Positions 43,597 through 51,664 of a stretch of DNA of 57,562 bases are shown piece after piece; positions within the stretch are counted from its first letter, which is position 1; each line of letters begins with the position of its first letter. Source of the DNA: CAIQJJ01 sp964606085. Its GTDB lineage: Bacteria; Chloroflexota; Anaerolineae; Anaerolineales; UBA4823. The stretch spans positions 1-57,562 of the forward strand of contig CAZSFD010000025.1 in the NCBI GenBank assembly GCA_964606085.1, in the 5' to 3' direction. The position numbers were made by a program, and so were the translations under genes. Below the pieces are notes generated by a model. It saw only the letters and a program-made list of their open reading frames with translations. It ran no database searches and was not told the DNA's origin.

Positions 43597-43651
43597 GGCA
43601 AATTGAAAGTTGCCCTTGCCGATGACGGCGAACTGAAGTTCACCCTACCAA
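43592..43651. repeat. Diverged copy of the TGTAGGGCAA palindrome
   Basis: CGTAGGGCAA at the left faces TTCACCCTACC at the right around 43592-43651, overlapping the URO-D stop. Pairing is imperfect compared with the copy at 37373-37435. Confidence 0.5.
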
Positions 43652-43667
43652 CCAGGAGAAACGCCCC

Positions 43668-45698
43668 ATGAAAACCCTCACCTCCCGCATCTTCCAGGCC
43701 GATTTCGACTCAACCACCGGCGCATGGGTCACGTTGCAAACCCGCCGCGGCGCGCCCCTCACACTGCTCAGCCCCGGCCCAGGATTCGACATTTGGGTGG
43801 ATGGGCAGCCCTTGTGGGGCGAACAGCCCCGTCAGGTGACCGGGTTTCGCTTCTTCGCCGAAGGGCGCGGCGGGGCCTTCATCTTTGAGAAAGACGGCCT
43901 GCGCCTGACGCACTCCGTCGAACTCGACGCCGCCCTGCCGATGATCTACCAATCGGTACATATCGAAGTCAAAGACGGGCCAGATCGCAAACTCAACGGC
44001 GTGACCTTCATCTTGCCGGGGATGCGCGTGAACGATCCCGCCGACTGCCTCGTCCACACCCCCGGCCAGGCGCTTCCCCCCGATCTGCCCTACCCCCAGG
44101 CCGCACGGCTGCCGCTGGATCGCACGGTGGATCAGCCCACGCCAGCTTACCCGCAGGGCTGGCTCGAAACCGCCCCCGACCAAAGCCCCGGCCTGATCGC
44201 CATCGAAAACCCGGCGGCGGGGCGCGTCTTCTCGTGCTGGCTGCACTCCGAACAGGCCGCTGCCTTCCCCATGCTCGATGGCCGCGGCGAACGGCTCGAT
44301 GTGTTGCAATTCCACCACCTGGAAGACTGGCTGAAACCCGGCGGCTCGGTCGTCTCACAGGGCCTGAACCTGCTGCTCAGCGAGGGCGATCTGCCCGCCC
44401 ACCTGGCAGCATTCCGCCAGGCCGCCTACGAGGGAGCCATGGATTCCGCCAACGACGTGCCAGCCTGGCTGCAACAGGCGCGCCTGCTGCAAATTGACCC
44501 CTACCCGATCACCAAATGGACGGTGCGGCTCGAAGAAATCGCCGACATGGGTTTCAACATGCTCTATCTCATGCCCGTGTGGGCCAGCCAACAGGGGCAT
44601 CCCTACGCCATTCACGATCACTACGCCATTGACGCTTCCGTCGGCAGCGTGGAAGAACTGCAAGACTTCGTCCGCCAGGCGCATCAGCGCAACATGAAAG
44701 TGCTGTTCGATTTCATCCCCCAGGGCATCGGCGATGCCAGCCCCTTCATCGAACGCCATCCCGATTGGCTGGTGCGCGACGAACAGGGCCGCCCCTTCGG
44801 CTCGCACGGCTGGGGCCCCAAACCCGGCGAAGCCCCTAACGGACACACCTACAGCCTCGACTGGGGCCGCGCCGATTACCGCCAGTATGCTGTGGCCTGG
44901 GCGCTGTGGAATGTGGAAACCTTCGATGTAGATGGCTTCCGCACCGACGCCCTGCACTGGAAAGAAGGCAATTTCGACCCCGCCAACACCCGCCCGGCCT
45001 GGCGCACCAGTTTCGGCGGCGTGCGCCTGGCAGCGGAACTGCGCGAAGAACTCAAAGAAGTCAAACCCGATGCGGTGCTGCTCAGCGAACTGTGGGGGCC
45101 AATTTTCCAGCGCTCGCACGATGCCGCCTACAACAACGGCTGGTTCGCTATGCAGCGCAACCTGGGCTGGCTCACCGGCCGCCCGGCCATCGGCGGGCGC
45201 GCCTACCAGCGCTGGCTCGCCCTCGACGAAGCCTCCCGCCCGGCCAACTTCCGGCGCGCCCACTTCACCGCCAACCACGATATGCCCCATGTAGCCGAAG
45301 CCGCCCGCACCAGCCCGTTGGGCGAGGCGGTCAGCTTCGTCCACGCCTTCAGCCAGGGCTTCCCCTTCATCACCTGGAGCGAGTTGGAAGGCCGGGCAGC
45401 CTTCTTCGCCGCCCTGCTCGCCGCCCGCCAGGGATTGAACGGCTACGAAGCCAGCTACACCGCCGCGCAGTCTGACCATGCCGACGTGTTCGCCGCCCTG
45501 TGGACGAAACATGACGCCCCCGCCCTGCTGGCCGTCGCCAACCTGTCAGACGCCCCGCTAGAAACCGTCATCAGCCTGCCGCACACCCCCACCAGCCCCA
45601 CACAACGCTACGGCAGCGCAGGCATCAGCCTCGCCGCGCAGACCAGCGCCCTCGCCATCACCTTACCCGCCGGCGCGTATGCCCTGGTCGCGGTATAA
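43668..45698 (+). CDS. GH13-like alpha-amylase family protein
   Basis: A 676-residue protein without a signal peptide. Residues 1-260 form a beta-sandwich N-terminal domain; the (beta/alpha)8 domain spans about 270-600. Conserved GH13 parts are HDHYAIDASVGSVEELQDFV, nucleophile D427 in VDGFRTDALHW, acid/base E474 in LLSELWGP and D538 in TANHDMPH. The C-terminal region is a short beta domain. Length and the N-terminal domain resemble neopullulanase/trehalose-enzyme-like members, but the substrate is uncertain. AGGAGA precedes the start. Confidence 0.85.
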   Translation: MKTLTSRIFQADFDSTTGAWVTLQTRRGAPLTLLSPGPGFDIWVDGQPLWGEQPRQVTGFRFFAEGRGGAFIFEKDGLRLTHSVELDAALPMIYQSVHIEVKDGPDRKLNGVTFILPGMRVNDPADCLVHTPGQALPPDLPYPQAARLPLDRTVDQPTPAYPQGWLETAPDQSPGLIAIENPAAGRVFSCWLHSEQAAAFPMLDGRGERLDVLQFHHLEDWLKPGGSVVSQGLNLLLSEGDLPAHLAAFRQAAYEGAMDSANDVPAWLQQARLLQIDPYPITKWTVRLEEIADMGFNMLYLMPVWASQQGHPYAIHDHYAIDASVGSVEELQDFVRQAHQRNMKVLFDFIPQGIGDASPFIERHPDWLVRDEQGRPFGSHGWGPKPGEAPNGHTYSLDWGRADYRQYAVAWALWNVETFDVDGFRTDALHWKEGNFDPANTRPAWRTSFGGVRLAAELREELKEVKPDAVLLSELWGPIFQRSHDAAYNNGWFAMQRNLGWLTGRPAIGGRAYQRWLALDEASRPANFRRAHFTANHDMPHVAEAARTSPLGEAVSFVHAFSQGFPFITWSELEGRAAFFAALLAARQGLNGYEASYTAAQSDHADVFAALWTKHDAPALLAVANLSDAPLETVISLPHTPTSPTQRYGSAGISLAAQTSALAITLPAGAYALVAV

Positions 45699-45699
45699 T
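45694..45699 (+). promoter_or_regulatory. -10 box upstream of prfA
   Basis: TATAAT overlaps the stop codon of the GH13 gene; no clear -35. It would give a leader of about 150 bases that contains the palindrome at 45735-45819. Confidence 0.4.
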
Positions 45700-45734
45700 C
45701 CGCCCGCTCTTTTCATAATGGGATCGGTACGTAC

Positions 45735-45819
45735 GGGCGACCCTTCTGGGCCAAATGAAGCCTGTTTCGCCCCCATCCCACTTCCCAGAAAATGCTCTAT
45801 CTGCCCTGGCGGGTCGCCC
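45735..45819. repeat. Intergenic palindromic element (GGGCGACCC family)
   Basis: GGGCGACCC (45735-45743) and GGGTCGCCC (45811-45819) are perfect inverted arms, with TTCTGGG/CCCAGAA (45744-45750, 45784-45790) inside. It lies in the prfA leader, 36 bases before the start. Confidence 0.65.
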
Positions 45820-45855
45820 CGACAATAAACCTTCAAACATCCCAACCTTGCCCCT

Positions 45856-46929
45856 ATGCTCGACAAAACCACCGGTATCGAAGCCCGATACGACGAACTG
45901 AACAGACTGCTGGCCGAACCCAATCTCGATTACCAGCGCATGGCCGAACTGAACAAAGAGCGCGTTGACCTGGAACCGCTCGCCAACAAAGCCCGCCAAT
46001 ATCGCCTGGCGCTGGAGCATCTCGACGAAGCGCGCGCCCTGCGCGACAACGAAAGCGACCCTGAAATGCAGGCGCTGGCCGAAGCCGAGATGGCCGAACT
46101 CGCAGAAACCATCCCCCAGCTCGAAAAAGCGATCAAGACCATGCTGATCCCCAAGGACCCGCGTGACGACCGCAGCGTGATCGTGGAAATTCGCGCCGGA
46201 GCCGGGGGCGACGAAGCCTCCATCTTTGCGGCTGACCTGTTCCGCCTGTACAGCCGCTACGCCGAAGCGCGCCGTTGGTCGGTAGATGTGATGTCGTCGA
46301 ACGAGATCGGCGTGGGCGGGTTCAAAGAAATCATCTTCGCCGTCAAGGGTAAGGGCGCTTACTCACGGTTGAAATACGAGTCGGGCGTCCACCGCGTCCA
46401 GCGCGTCCCCGTCACCGAATCGCAAGGGCGCATCCACACCTCTACCGCCACCGTGGCTGTGCTGGCCGAAGTGGACGAAGTGGAAGTGAACATCCCCGAA
46501 ACCGACATCGAAGTCGAAGTCTACCGCTCATCGGGGGCAGGCGGCCAGAATGTGCAGAAAAACTCGACCGCCGTGCGCCTGTATCACAAACCCACCGGCA
46601 TGGTCGTCACCTGCCAGGATGAGCGCTCGCAACTGCAAAACCGACTGCGCGCCCTGTCCATCTTGCGCGCCCGCCTGTTCGAGATGGAAGAAGAAAAGCG
46701 CCGCAACGAACTCGAAGCCGCCCGCCGCTCGCAGGTTGGCACCGGCGAACGATCCGAAAAAATCCGCACCTACAACTATCCCCAATCGCGCGTCACCGAT
46801 CACCGCATCAATGTCTCCTCCTACAACCTGCCCGCGGTGATGGAAGGGGCGATTGACCAGTTCATTGACGAACTCTCCACGCAAGAAGAATCCGACCGCC
46901 TGGCAGCCTCCGGGTTCGACGAAGAATGA
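45856..46929 (+). CDS. prfA: Peptide chain release factor 1
   Basis: A 357-residue RF1 that ends translation at UAA and UAG. The N-terminal domain 1 coiled coil (about 1-100) is followed by the codon-recognition domain with VHRVQRVPVTESQGRIHTST-like sequence, and the GGQ loop G229-G230-Q231 in SSGAGGQNVQKNSTAV, whose Gln contacts the peptidyl-transferase centre. The length matches the family (about 360). The RBS before ATG 45856 is weak. No prmC methylase gene follows; the next gene is an M50-like protease. Confidence 0.95.
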   Translation: MLDKTTGIEARYDELNRLLAEPNLDYQRMAELNKERVDLEPLANKARQYRLALEHLDEARALRDNESDPEMQALAEAEMAELAETIPQLEKAIKTMLIPKDPRDDRSVIVEIRAGAGGDEASIFAADLFRLYSRYAEARRWSVDVMSSNEIGVGGFKEIIFAVKGKGAYSRLKYESGVHRVQRVPVTESQGRIHTSTATVAVLAEVDEVEVNIPETDIEVEVYRSSGAGGQNVQKNSTAVRLYHKPTGMVVTCQDERSQLQNRLRALSILRARLFEMEEEKRRNELEAARRSQVGTGERSEKIRTYNYPQSRVTDHRINVSSYNLPAVMEGAIDQFIDELSTQEESDRLAASGFDEE

Positions 46930-46969
46930 TGACCGCGTTGCAACGTTAAACGCTCTCCCCGCCATTGGG

Positions 46970-46975
46970 TATAAT
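46970..46975 (+). promoter_or_regulatory. -10 box immediately before the M50/TPR gene
   Basis: A perfect TATAAT ends seven bases before ATG 46983, so the expected transcription start is at or within a base of the A of the start codon, with no room for an RBS. Confidence 0.6.
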
Positions 46976-46982
46976 CATTGGC

Positions 46983-48278
46983 ATGACCATACGTTGCGCC
47001 CAATGCGGTCTGGAATCGCAAGTCGAAGCGGCTTTTCACGTTGAACGCGGTTGGTTTTCCGCCCAACACAGAGCCTATTGTCCAACGTGCCAGCATCAGC
47101 GCGCCCTGCAAAGCGCCCGCAAAACCATCCTGGGGGGGTTGTTTTTCAGCGGGTTCAGCATTGCCCAACTGATTGGGTTCAATTTTCATCCCATGGCCTG
47201 GTGGCCGGTTCGCATTTCATTTGCGTTTCTGCTGTGCATCCCATTGATTTTGCTACATGAATTGGCCCATGCCAGCATGGCACGATGGCTGGGGTTACGC
47301 GTCTACGCAATGGTGATCGGCTACGGCAAAACCTGGCTCAAGGGCCGCCTGGGGGAAATTGACTGGGAATTTCGGCTCATTCCATTGGGTGGCATGACCG
47401 GGATCGCGACTCCGCCGGGGCCTTTCTACCGGCTGCGCCTGTTCCTGGCGCTGCTGGCCGGGCCGGCGGTGCATCTCTTCCTGGCGCTGCTGGCCGGGCT
47501 GGCCCTGGCTGGCACACACCCGGCATCCATCTTGCACGGATTCTGGCAGGTGTTTTTTTACACCAACCTGGGCCTGCTGCTGATCAGCATCTACCCCGAA
47601 AAAGTCAGTTCTCCCTACGGTGAGACCGGCACCGACGGCTATAAACTGCTCGCCATTCCCTTTTGGAAGCAGGAAGAAATAGACCGCCACACCGCCGCCT
47701 ATTTCATTCAGGAGGGCCTGCGCGCCATCCAGCGTAAAGACCTGCCAGCGGCCCAGCGCTGGCTCAGCGAAGGGCAGGCGCGCTACCCGGGCAGCCTGCT
47801 GATGCAAAACGGCCTGGGCTTTCTGCTCTTCCACATCGGCCAATATGCCGCGGCGCGGCAGACCTTCCTTGACCTGTTCGCTATGCAGCACAACCCGCCG
47901 CCCGAAGTCAAATATATGGCGTTGAACAACATCGCCTATGCCAACCTTTTTCTCAAAGAGACCGCGCTGCTGACCGAAGCGCAGCAATACTCTGCCGAAG
48001 CCTACCAGAACATGCCCTGGATGCCCGCCATCGTTGGCACACGCGGGGCCGTGTTGGTTGAAAGCGGCGAAATTGCCGACGGCCTGGCGTTGCTGCGGCA
48101 AGCAATGAGCGAACACACCGATCCGCACAGCAAAGCACTCAACGCCTGCCACATCGCCATCGGCGAAAGCCGCCTCGGCCACCGGCGCGTCGCCGAAGAA
48201 TATCTCCAGGCCGCCCGCGCCCTCGATCCACATTGTTTCCTGCTCAACCAGGCAGAAAAAGAAGTCTACACCCCTTAA
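46983..48278 (+). CDS. M50-like membrane zinc protease with zinc ribbon and TPR tail
   Basis: A 431-residue membrane protein. Residues 1-40 form a zinc ribbon (IRCAQCGLES, AYCPTCQHQR). Membrane helices begin at about 55; the second or third contains H92-E93-x-x-H96 (LHELAHASMARWLGLRV), the site-2-protease zinc site. A PDZ-like insertion is not obvious, and a later NTLGL...DG-type third zinc ligand could be the D in TGTDGYKLL. The C-terminal 190 residues are TPR-like helices (YFIQEGLRAIQRKDLPAAQR). Likely an intramembrane protease with a protein-binding tail; substrate unknown. Confidence 0.75.
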   Translation: MTIRCAQCGLESQVEAAFHVERGWFSAQHRAYCPTCQHQRALQSARKTILGGLFFSGFSIAQLIGFNFHPMAWWPVRISFAFLLCIPLILLHELAHASMARWLGLRVYAMVIGYGKTWLKGRLGEIDWEFRLIPLGGMTGIATPPGPFYRLRLFLALLAGPAVHLFLALLAGLALAGTHPASILHGFWQVFFYTNLGLLLISIYPEKVSSPYGETGTDGYKLLAIPFWKQEEIDRHTAAYFIQEGLRAIQRKDLPAAQRWLSEGQARYPGSLLMQNGLGFLLFHIGQYAAARQTFLDLFAMQHNPPPEVKYMALNNIAYANLFLKETALLTEAQQYSAEAYQNMPWMPAIVGTRGAVLVESGEIADGLALLRQAMSEHTDPHSKALNACHIAIGESRLGHRRVAEEYLQAARALDPHCFLLNQAEKEVYTP

Positions 48279-48280
48279 CC

Positions 48281-50632
48281 ATGAACCCTCTCGACATCAA
48301 CCTGCTGCCCCTGGTGCGCCGCGCCGGGCAAGAGCAATCCAGCCTGCCGGGGCTATATGCCGTCAACCCGCCGCGCCGCGCCGCCCGCGGGCGCAGCGAC
48401 GATCAGTTGATCCTCTATCTCACCCTCACCGGCGGTGCCCCATGGAGCGGTGAACAGCAAACGCAACTGCTCACCCGCACCAGCCAGGTGTACTACGAGA
48501 CAACCGGGGCCGTGACGACGGCCGCCCGCGCCGCGCTCGAATATCTCAACCAATATCTGCTAGAACGCAACCTGCGCGGCGATAGCAACAAACGCCAGGG
48601 AGCGGGCTGGTTCACCCTGGCCGTGGTGCGCGCCGGGCGGCTCTACCTGGCGCAGGCCGGCAAGATGCGCGCCTTTTTGCTCAACGCCCAGGGCAGCCAG
48701 GAACTTTCCGATCTCGACACCAGCGGCCCCGGCCTGGGGCTGGCGCGCCCACCCAGGCTGCGTTACTTTCAGGTGGAGCTGGCCGCCGACAATTACGTGC
48801 TGCTCGTTCCCCAATTGCCGCCTGCCTGGGGGCAAAACAACCTGCAAGGCATGTACAGCCACGGCCTGGAGAGTATGCGCCGCCGCCTGCTGGCCCAGGC
48901 CGGCCCCGACCTGGCCGCCGTGTTGATCCAGGCGCAAACCGGCGAAGGCAAGCTGCGCCTGCTGTGGCCCAAACCAGCGACCATACGCCCAAGCGAAAGC
49001 GCCGCCACACCGCCGCCCGCCGAGCCTGCCGCGCCGCTGAGAGAAGCCATCGAAATCCCCACTGCCGAACTGCCCGAAGAAAGCCCCCCCGCCGCCGAAG
49101 AACGACCCGACCAGGCGCACGAACCGCCCGCACCCGAAACGACATCCACACCCGCCGAACCAGCCCAGGCCGCCCCCGCCAACGAACCCGCCTTCACCCC
49201 GCTGCCCGCCGAACCGATCCCCGCCCGGCGGCTCAACGATCATCCCGCCAGTCGCCCGGCCGCGCCAGGGCGTACCCCTTCGGCGGGGCCGTGGGCCGCA
49301 AAGCTGCGCGGCGGCGTCAAAACTGCGCTTCAAGCCGCGGCGCGCGCCTTGCGAGCGGCGCTGCTGGCGCTTGGCCGCCTGCTCAAACGCATCTTGCCAG
49401 ATGAAAGCCTGCTGCATCTGCCGCCAGGGGTGATGTTTTTTGTGGCTGTGGCTGTGCCGGTGGTGGTGGTTGCCATTGCTGTGACGGTTTTCATCAACCA
49501 TGGCATGAAAGAACAGGCCCAGAATTATTACGCCGAGGCCGTGCAACGCGCCCAAGCAGCGCGCGCCCAAACCGACCCGGCCCTGCAACGCCTGGCCTGG
49601 GAAGAAACGCACAGCATTGGCGAAAAAGCGCAACAGTACGATAGCCAAAATCGCGACATCCAGGCCCTGCTGCTGGAGGCCAACACCGCCCTCGACCAGC
49701 TCAACCGCGTCAGGCGGCTGGTCTACCAATCGGCGCTGACCGACCCGCTCAACCAATCGCTCAAGATCACCCAGGTTGTCGCCACGCAAGATGAGCTGTA
49801 TTTGCTCACCGACGCCCAGGGCAGTGTGACGCGTGCCCTGCAGACCAGCGGCGGCTATAAACCCGATGTGGCCTTCAACTGCGGGCCAGGCATCTATGGC
49901 ACGCGCTCGGTCGGGCGGCTGGTGGATATTTTGGCCCTGCCGCCGGGCAGTGAGTTCAACGCTACCTTATTGGGTATAGATAACAAGGCCAACCTGCTCT
50001 ATTGCGTCCCCCACGAACGCCCCAAAACCATCAGCCTGGCCACACCCACGGCCACCGGCTGGGGCAGCACAAGCCAGATGGCCCTGGATACAGACACACA
50101 AAATCTATACGTCCTCGACCCTACCAAACGCAACGTATGGATATACGAAAGATTGGCGGTCAACAACCAGCCCATCCCCTTCTTCGACCAGACGATAGAC
50201 ACTATCCCCAACCTGGAAGATGTGGTGGATATGGCCGTCAACCGCGCCACCCTTTACTTATTGCACGGCAACGGCGAGACCACGCTGTGCGAATTTGGCC
50301 GCGTGGCCGGCAACCCCAACCGCTGTCAATCGCCCGTCACTTATCAAGATGACCGCCCCGGAAACCCCAGCGGTTCGACCCTGGATGGCGCATTGTTCAG
50401 CAGCGTCCAATATGCCCCGCCGCCAGACCCGTCCATTTTCATGGTCAATCCAGCCACGCAGTCAATTTACCAGTTTGGCCTGTTGCAATTGAACTTTTAC
50501 TATCAGTATCGCCCCCAACTGACCAATAACCCCGTTCCCAACCAACCCGCCACCGCCTTCGCCATCAGCGCTGACCGCAAAGCCTTCCTGGCCGTGGGCA
50601 GCCAGGTATTTCAGGCGCAAATCACCCCCTGA
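48281..50632 (+). CDS. Degenerate PP2C-like, single-pass membrane protein with beta-propeller-like exterior
   Basis: A 783-residue protein. Residues 1-235 follow the PP2C phosphatase fold (LILYLTLTGGAPWSGEQQTQ, GAGWFTLAVVRAGRLYLAQA, GKMRAFLLN), but the metal-binding aspartates of active PP2C (DGxxG, SDG, GxDN) are missing. A long Pro/Ala/Glu linker (about 240-345) leads to a membrane segment (about 385-410, VMFFVAVAVPVVVVAIAVTV). The rest is an extracytoplasmic domain with repeated blades (DTQNLYVLDPTKRNVWIYER). The start follows the M50 gene by two bases. Probably a pseudo-phosphatase that binds phosphoproteins. Confidence 0.65.
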   Translation: MNPLDINLLPLVRRAGQEQSSLPGLYAVNPPRRAARGRSDDQLILYLTLTGGAPWSGEQQTQLLTRTSQVYYETTGAVTTAARAALEYLNQYLLERNLRGDSNKRQGAGWFTLAVVRAGRLYLAQAGKMRAFLLNAQGSQELSDLDTSGPGLGLARPPRLRYFQVELAADNYVLLVPQLPPAWGQNNLQGMYSHGLESMRRRLLAQAGPDLAAVLIQAQTGEGKLRLLWPKPATIRPSESAATPPPAEPAAPLREAIEIPTAELPEESPPAAEERPDQAHEPPAPETTSTPAEPAQAAPANEPAFTPLPAEPIPARRLNDHPASRPAAPGRTPSAGPWAAKLRGGVKTALQAAARALRAALLALGRLLKRILPDESLLHLPPGVMFFVAVAVPVVVVAIAVTVFINHGMKEQAQNYYAEAVQRAQAARAQTDPALQRLAWEETHSIGEKAQQYDSQNRDIQALLLEANTALDQLNRVRRLVYQSALTDPLNQSLKITQVVATQDELYLLTDAQGSVTRALQTSGGYKPDVAFNCGPGIYGTRSVGRLVDILALPPGSEFNATLLGIDNKANLLYCVPHERPKTISLATPTATGWGSTSQMALDTDTQNLYVLDPTKRNVWIYERLAVNNQPIPFFDQTIDTIPNLEDVVDMAVNRATLYLLHGNGETTLCEFGRVAGNPNRCQSPVTYQDDRPGNPSGSTLDGALFSSVQYAPPPDPSIFMVNPATQSIYQFGLLQLNFYYQYRPQLTNNPVPNQPATAFAISADRKAFLAVGSQVFQAQITP

Positions 50633-50635
50633 GCA

Positions 50636-51664
50636 TCACCGCCCAGGCTTCCAGACTTCCAACGCCGCCCGAAGATACAATACCGTCTCCTGCACCGGCG
50701 GCGGGGTGGGATCAACCGGGCGGTACAAGAACCACCACACCATCAACAAGATAGCCGCCAACGCCAAAATCAGCAATACGGCCACCCCAAGACAGGCCAG
50801 GCTGAAATGCAGGGAATTTAGTTTGGGTAGGGGCGATGGGTGAGACGCCGCCGCCTGTTTTACAGGCACTTCGCCGAGGGTGATGGTGATGTTATCGTGG
50901 CCGCCGCGTTGGTTCGCCAGGTTGACCAGCCCCAGGAGGGCCTGTTCGCGTGGGTAATCGCTGACCGCCTTGAGGATTTCCTCCGGCGTAACCAGGTCGG
51001 TCAGGCCATCGCTGCACAACAGCAGCCGGTCTCCGCCACGCAGCCGAAATCCCTGGTGACTTTCGGCGCCCTCTTCATCCCCGGGCCGCGTGCGCAGGCG
51101 GAAATCGGGTTCGTTGTGGTTTTGTGAGCCCAGGTGGCGGTGAATGACATGGGCATTGGGATGCCCCGGTACCTGGTCAGGGGTCAAAATGCCGTGGGAA
51201 AGGGCTTCTTGAATCCAGGTATGATCGGTGGTGGCCTGCCAGATCACCCCATCGCGCATCAGATATAAGCGGGAATCACCCAACCAGCAGGCATACAATT
51301 TATCGTCCATGACCCAGGCGCAGATACAGGTTGCGCCCATTCCCTGTCGGCTCTGATCCTGTTCGGCAGAGTCTAAGATGGCTTGGGTGGCATTGTTGAT
51401 CGCCAGGCGCAGCGTATCCAGCGGGGCATGGCCGTTGCTCTGGCCTATCGTTTGGACGATCTGCTCGATGGCGATTTGCGAGGCCACTTCGCCAGCACGA
51501 TGCCCGCCGACGCCATCGGCAACCACCATCAACAACGAGGGCGTGCGGTCGCTCTCGCTGATCTGATGGGCGGCAATGGCATAGCGGTCTTCATTTTCCT
51601 TGCCTTTCATCCCGGCATGGGTGATGGCTGCCACGTAAAGATGGGAATGCTCTGCTGGGATCAT
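50636..51664 (-). CDS. PP2C-family Ser/Thr protein phosphatase, C-terminal membrane anchor
   Basis: A 342-residue metal-dependent phosphatase. The active-site motifs are intact: THAGMKGKENEDRYA, VVADGVGGHRAGEVAS, GATCICAWV, GDSRLYLMRDG, LLLCSDGLTDLV and RGGHDNITITLGE. A single membrane helix (about 285-315, LACLGVAVLLILALAAILLM) anchors it by the C-terminus. It dephosphorylates Ser/Thr phosphoproteins from Hanks-type kinases, none of which is in this window. Its ATG overlaps the stop of the VWA-FHA gene (ATGA), so both are co-expressed. Confidence 0.93.
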   Translation of the reverse strand: MIPAEHSHLYVAAITHAGMKGKENEDRYAIAAHQISESDRTPSLLMVVADGVGGHRAGEVASQIAIEQIVQTIGQSNGHAPLDTLRLAINNATQAILDSAEQDQSRQGMGATCICAWVMDDKLYACWLGDSRLYLMRDGVIWQATTDHTWIQEALSHGILTPDQVPGHPNAHVIHRHLGSQNHNEPDFRLRTRPGDEEGAESHQGFRLRGGDRLLLCSDGLTDLVTPEEILKAVSDYPREQALLGLVNLANQRGGHDNITITLGEVPVKQAAASHPSPLPKLNSLHFSLACLGVAVLLILALAAILLMVWWFLYRPVDPTPPPVQETVLYLRAALEVWKPGR

